The position numbers and the translations under genes were made by a program. Under the pieces are notes generated by a model, which did not search any database, was not told where the DNA came from, and saw only the letters and a list, made by a program, of their open reading frames with translations. Shown here piece by piece: positions 7,657 to 8,506 of a stretch of DNA of 8,506 bases; positions within the stretch are counted from its first letter, which is position 1; each line of letters opens with the position of its first letter. The stretch lies in NCBI GenBank assembly GCA_947174085.1, contig CAMWHN010000080.1, positions 1-8,506 on the forward strand, given 5' to 3'. This stretch comes from an uncultured Ruminococcus sp. GTDB taxonomy: Bacteria; Bacillota; Clostridia; Oscillospirales; Ruminococcaceae.

Positions 7657-7690
7657 TAATATATTAATCTCATGCAGGAGGCATTTACTT

Positions 7691-7780
7691 ATGAAAATCG
7701 TTGTGATTAAAAGTCCAAAATTACTTGCCGGAATGTTTCGTTTAGTATTTCATATTAAGAAAGAAGCTGAAACAGAATGA
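7691..7780 (+). CDS. spoVM: Stage V sporulation protein SpoVM (29 residues)
   Basis: Small amphipathic-helix peptide made in the mother cell. In B. subtilis it recognises the curvature of the forespore outer membrane, anchors the SpoIVA coat scaffold and inhibits FtsH. The peptide starts MKIVVIKSPKLLAGMFRLVF and ends HIKKEAETE. It lines up without gaps with B. subtilis SpoVM: Met1, Lys2, Ile6, Lys7, the important Pro9, Lys10, Leu12, Gly14 and Arg17 coincide. It is 29 residues rather than 26, the extra ones being charged C-terminal residues. AGGAGG (7676-7681) lies nine bases before the ATG. Position immediately after thiN is the same as in B. subtilis, which supports the call strongly. It is followed by a terminator hairpin eight bases after the stop. 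Confidence 0.95.
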   Translation: MKIVVIKSPKLLAGMFRLVFHIKKEAETE

Positions 7781-7787
7781 AAATTTA

Positions 7788-7830
7788 TGCCATGAAATAG
7801 AAATTTTCTATTTCATGGCATTTTGTTTTT
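7788..7830 (+). terminator. Rho-independent terminator after spoVM, probably shared with the convergent gene
   Basis: TGCCATGAAATAG (7788-7800) pairs perfectly with CTATTTCATGGCA (7808-7820) around a seven-base AT loop whose outer bases can extend the stem. It is followed by TTTTGTTTTT (7821-7830). The + strand signal is strong. Read on the - strand the same hairpin is followed by a poorer run (TAAATTTTC), so it may also stop the convergent regulator gene, whose stop codon lies inside the + strand T-run. Confidence 0.9.
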
Positions 7831-8422
7831 AAAATTTTTTCTTGTTTTGATAAAATAATCCATGCTGATTACAATACCAGTAAATACGCCCTGTTCCACG
7901 CAAAGAAAATCTTGCTTGTGCATTGCTTTCCGGATAAAGTCTAAGCATTTCTATTTTTTCTGTTGTTACATAGGCAATAAAAGAAATATAATGCTGTTTT
8001 GTCATTTCGTGCGGAATGGTAATAAAATATTCATCTTCAACTGGTTCTATTTTTATTTTATGCGATTCGTCAGGAGTTTCAGGTTCTGCTACTGGTAAAG
8101 TAATACCGCAACAACTTGTAATAACTTCACCAGTTGTGTGAATGACATTTCTGCAAATGGGACAAATATAGAATCTTGAGCGAAGCATATTACTTGCAAT
8201 ATTTTGATTTGTTACACAGTCACCAGAAAGTAATTCTATGACAGAAATGCTTAGAGCTTTTGCCAAAGGTTCTAATAATGTAATATCTGGCAAGCCTCTG
8301 CCTGTTTCCCATTTTGAAATAGTTTTATCACTGACGCAAATTTTTTCTGCAAGTTCTGCTTGTGTGAGATGCTTTGCTTCTCGTAATGATTTAATAAATG
8401 CGCCTGTTACATAATGATTCAT
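7829..8422 (-). CDS. XRE-family HTH regulator fused to a two-iron desulfoferrodoxin (superoxide reductase-like) module
   Basis: 197 residues on the opposite strand. Residues 7-66 form an XRE/Cro-type helix-turn-helix (LTQAELAEKICVSDKTISKWE at 19-39, then GRGLPDITLL), a cytosolic DNA-binding domain. Residues 84-110 resemble desulforedoxin: CPIC (87-90) and CC (104-105) supply the four cysteines of a rubredoxin-like iron centre I. Residues 119-190 resemble the superoxide reductase domain: His121, PHEMTKQHY (His138, His144) and YCNQHGLF (Cys184, His187) supply the His4Cys ligands of centre II with near-normal spacing. Glu119 is kept, but the catalytic Lys of the EKH motif is Ser120. A strong AAGGAGGA (8438-8431) is eight bases before the ATG. 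It converges on spoVM. I infer a redox, superoxide or iron-responsive repressor; zinc instead of iron at the Cys4 site is possible. I recall similar fusions annotated only as HTH proteins in clostridia; targets are unknown. Confidence 0.85.
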   Translation of the reverse strand: MNHYVTGAFIKSLREAKHLTQAELAEKICVSDKTISKWETGRGLPDITLLEPLAKALSISVIELLSGDCVTNQNIASNMLRSRFYICPICRNVIHTTGEVITSCCGITLPVAEPETPDESHKIKIEPVEDEYFITIPHEMTKQHYISFIAYVTTEKIEMLRLYPESNAQARFSLRGTGRIYWYCNQHGLFYQNKKKF

Positions 8423-8452
8423 GAAAAAAATCCTCCTTAGTTTATTTTAGTA

Positions 8453-8486
8453 ATTTTATTATAATATAATTTTTTGTAAAATGCAA
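8453..8486 (-). promoter_or_regulatory. Promoter candidates for the HTH-desulfoferrodoxin gene
   Basis: Two overlapping sigma-A options read leftward. One is TATAAT (8463-8458), a perfect -10, with TTGCAT (8486-8481) 17 bases upstream as a poor -35. The other is TTTACA (8480-8475), five of six to consensus, with TAAAAT (8458-8453), also five of six, 16 bases away. The sequence cannot decide between them because the stretch is extremely AT-rich. Confidence 0.45.
8458..8470. repeat. 13-bp palindrome over the -10 region of the HTH gene
   Basis: ATTATA and TATAAT flank a central A at 8464, a perfect hyphenated inverted repeat covering one candidate -10. It could be an autoregulatory operator, or chance in AT-rich DNA. 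It also puts a TATAAT on the + strand (8465-8470), though without a good -35. Confidence 0.35.
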
Positions 8487-8506
8487 CCTACGAATTGTAG
8501 AGTAGA

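Noticed and set aside
7655..7660. TATAAT as a sigma-A -10 for spoVM
   Set aside because: The bases 17 upstream (around 7632-7637) do not resemble TTGACA and there is no TG extension; the CATANNNTA element fits a sporulation gene better.
7862..8098. A 78-codon open frame on the + strand antisense to the HTH-desulfoferrodoxin gene
   Set aside because: The - strand protein has clear domains and a strong ribosome site; the + strand product is a Phe/Cys-rich shadow with no motif.
1..8506. CRISPR arrays, tRNA or rRNA genes, insertion sequences, riboswitch before thiN
   Set aside because: No spaced direct repeats, transposase, terminal inverted repeats or RNA gene signatures are visible, and the two-base rsgA-thiN gap leaves no room for a thiamine riboswitch leader.

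Overview
The window is AT-rich bacterial DNA with tightly packed genes. Its first seven genes, all on the + strand, follow the order of the conserved Firmicutes translation/signalling block known from Bacillus subtilis: fmt (5' end cut by the window edge), rsmB, rlmN, a PP2C phosphatase (prpC/stp type), a PASTA Ser/Thr kinase (prkC/pknB type), rsgA and thiN. A tiny spoVM gene follows. SpoVM and a mother-cell-type promoter point to an endospore-forming Firmicute. The low GC, the Thr/Pro-rich 'TEAPTDAP'-like kinase tail and the desulfoferrodoxin-like regulator suggest an anaerobic clostridium, perhaps Ruminococcus-like; the genus is inference.

Layout. 1-2994: three translation-maturation genes with ATGA or few-base junctions: Fmt (formylates initiator Met-tRNA), RsmB (16S rRNA m5C methyltransferase) and RlmN (23S rRNA/tRNA m2A methyltransferase). 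2995-3023: a near-consensus extended -10 sigma-A promoter starts directly after the rlmN stop, giving the signalling half its own transcription start. 3048-7614: phosphatase, kinase, RsgA ribosome-assembly GTPase and thiamine pyrophosphokinase. The rpe gene that lies between rsgA and thiN in B. subtilis is absent. 7630-7780: a putative sigma-K/sigma-E-like promoter and a 29-codon spoVM. 7788-7830: a strong hairpin terminator shared with a convergent gene. 7829-8422 (- strand): a regulator joining an XRE-type helix-turn-helix to a complete-looking two-iron desulfoferrodoxin (superoxide reductase) module. 8423-8506: its ribosome binding site, promoter candidates and a palindrome.

How the genes fit together. 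The phosphatase and kinase form an antagonistic pair. The kinase reads cell-wall fragments through three extracellular PASTA domains, and RsgA (CpgA) is a known substrate of this kinase in B. subtilis, so the downstream half couples envelope state to ribosome assembly. SpoVM acts in spore coat assembly and is only positionally linked. The terminal HTH-desulfoferrodoxin gene is outside the conserved block and is the least understood item: it keeps all nine expected iron ligands but has serine where superoxide reductases carry a catalytic lysine, which suggests a redox or iron sensor rather than an enzyme.
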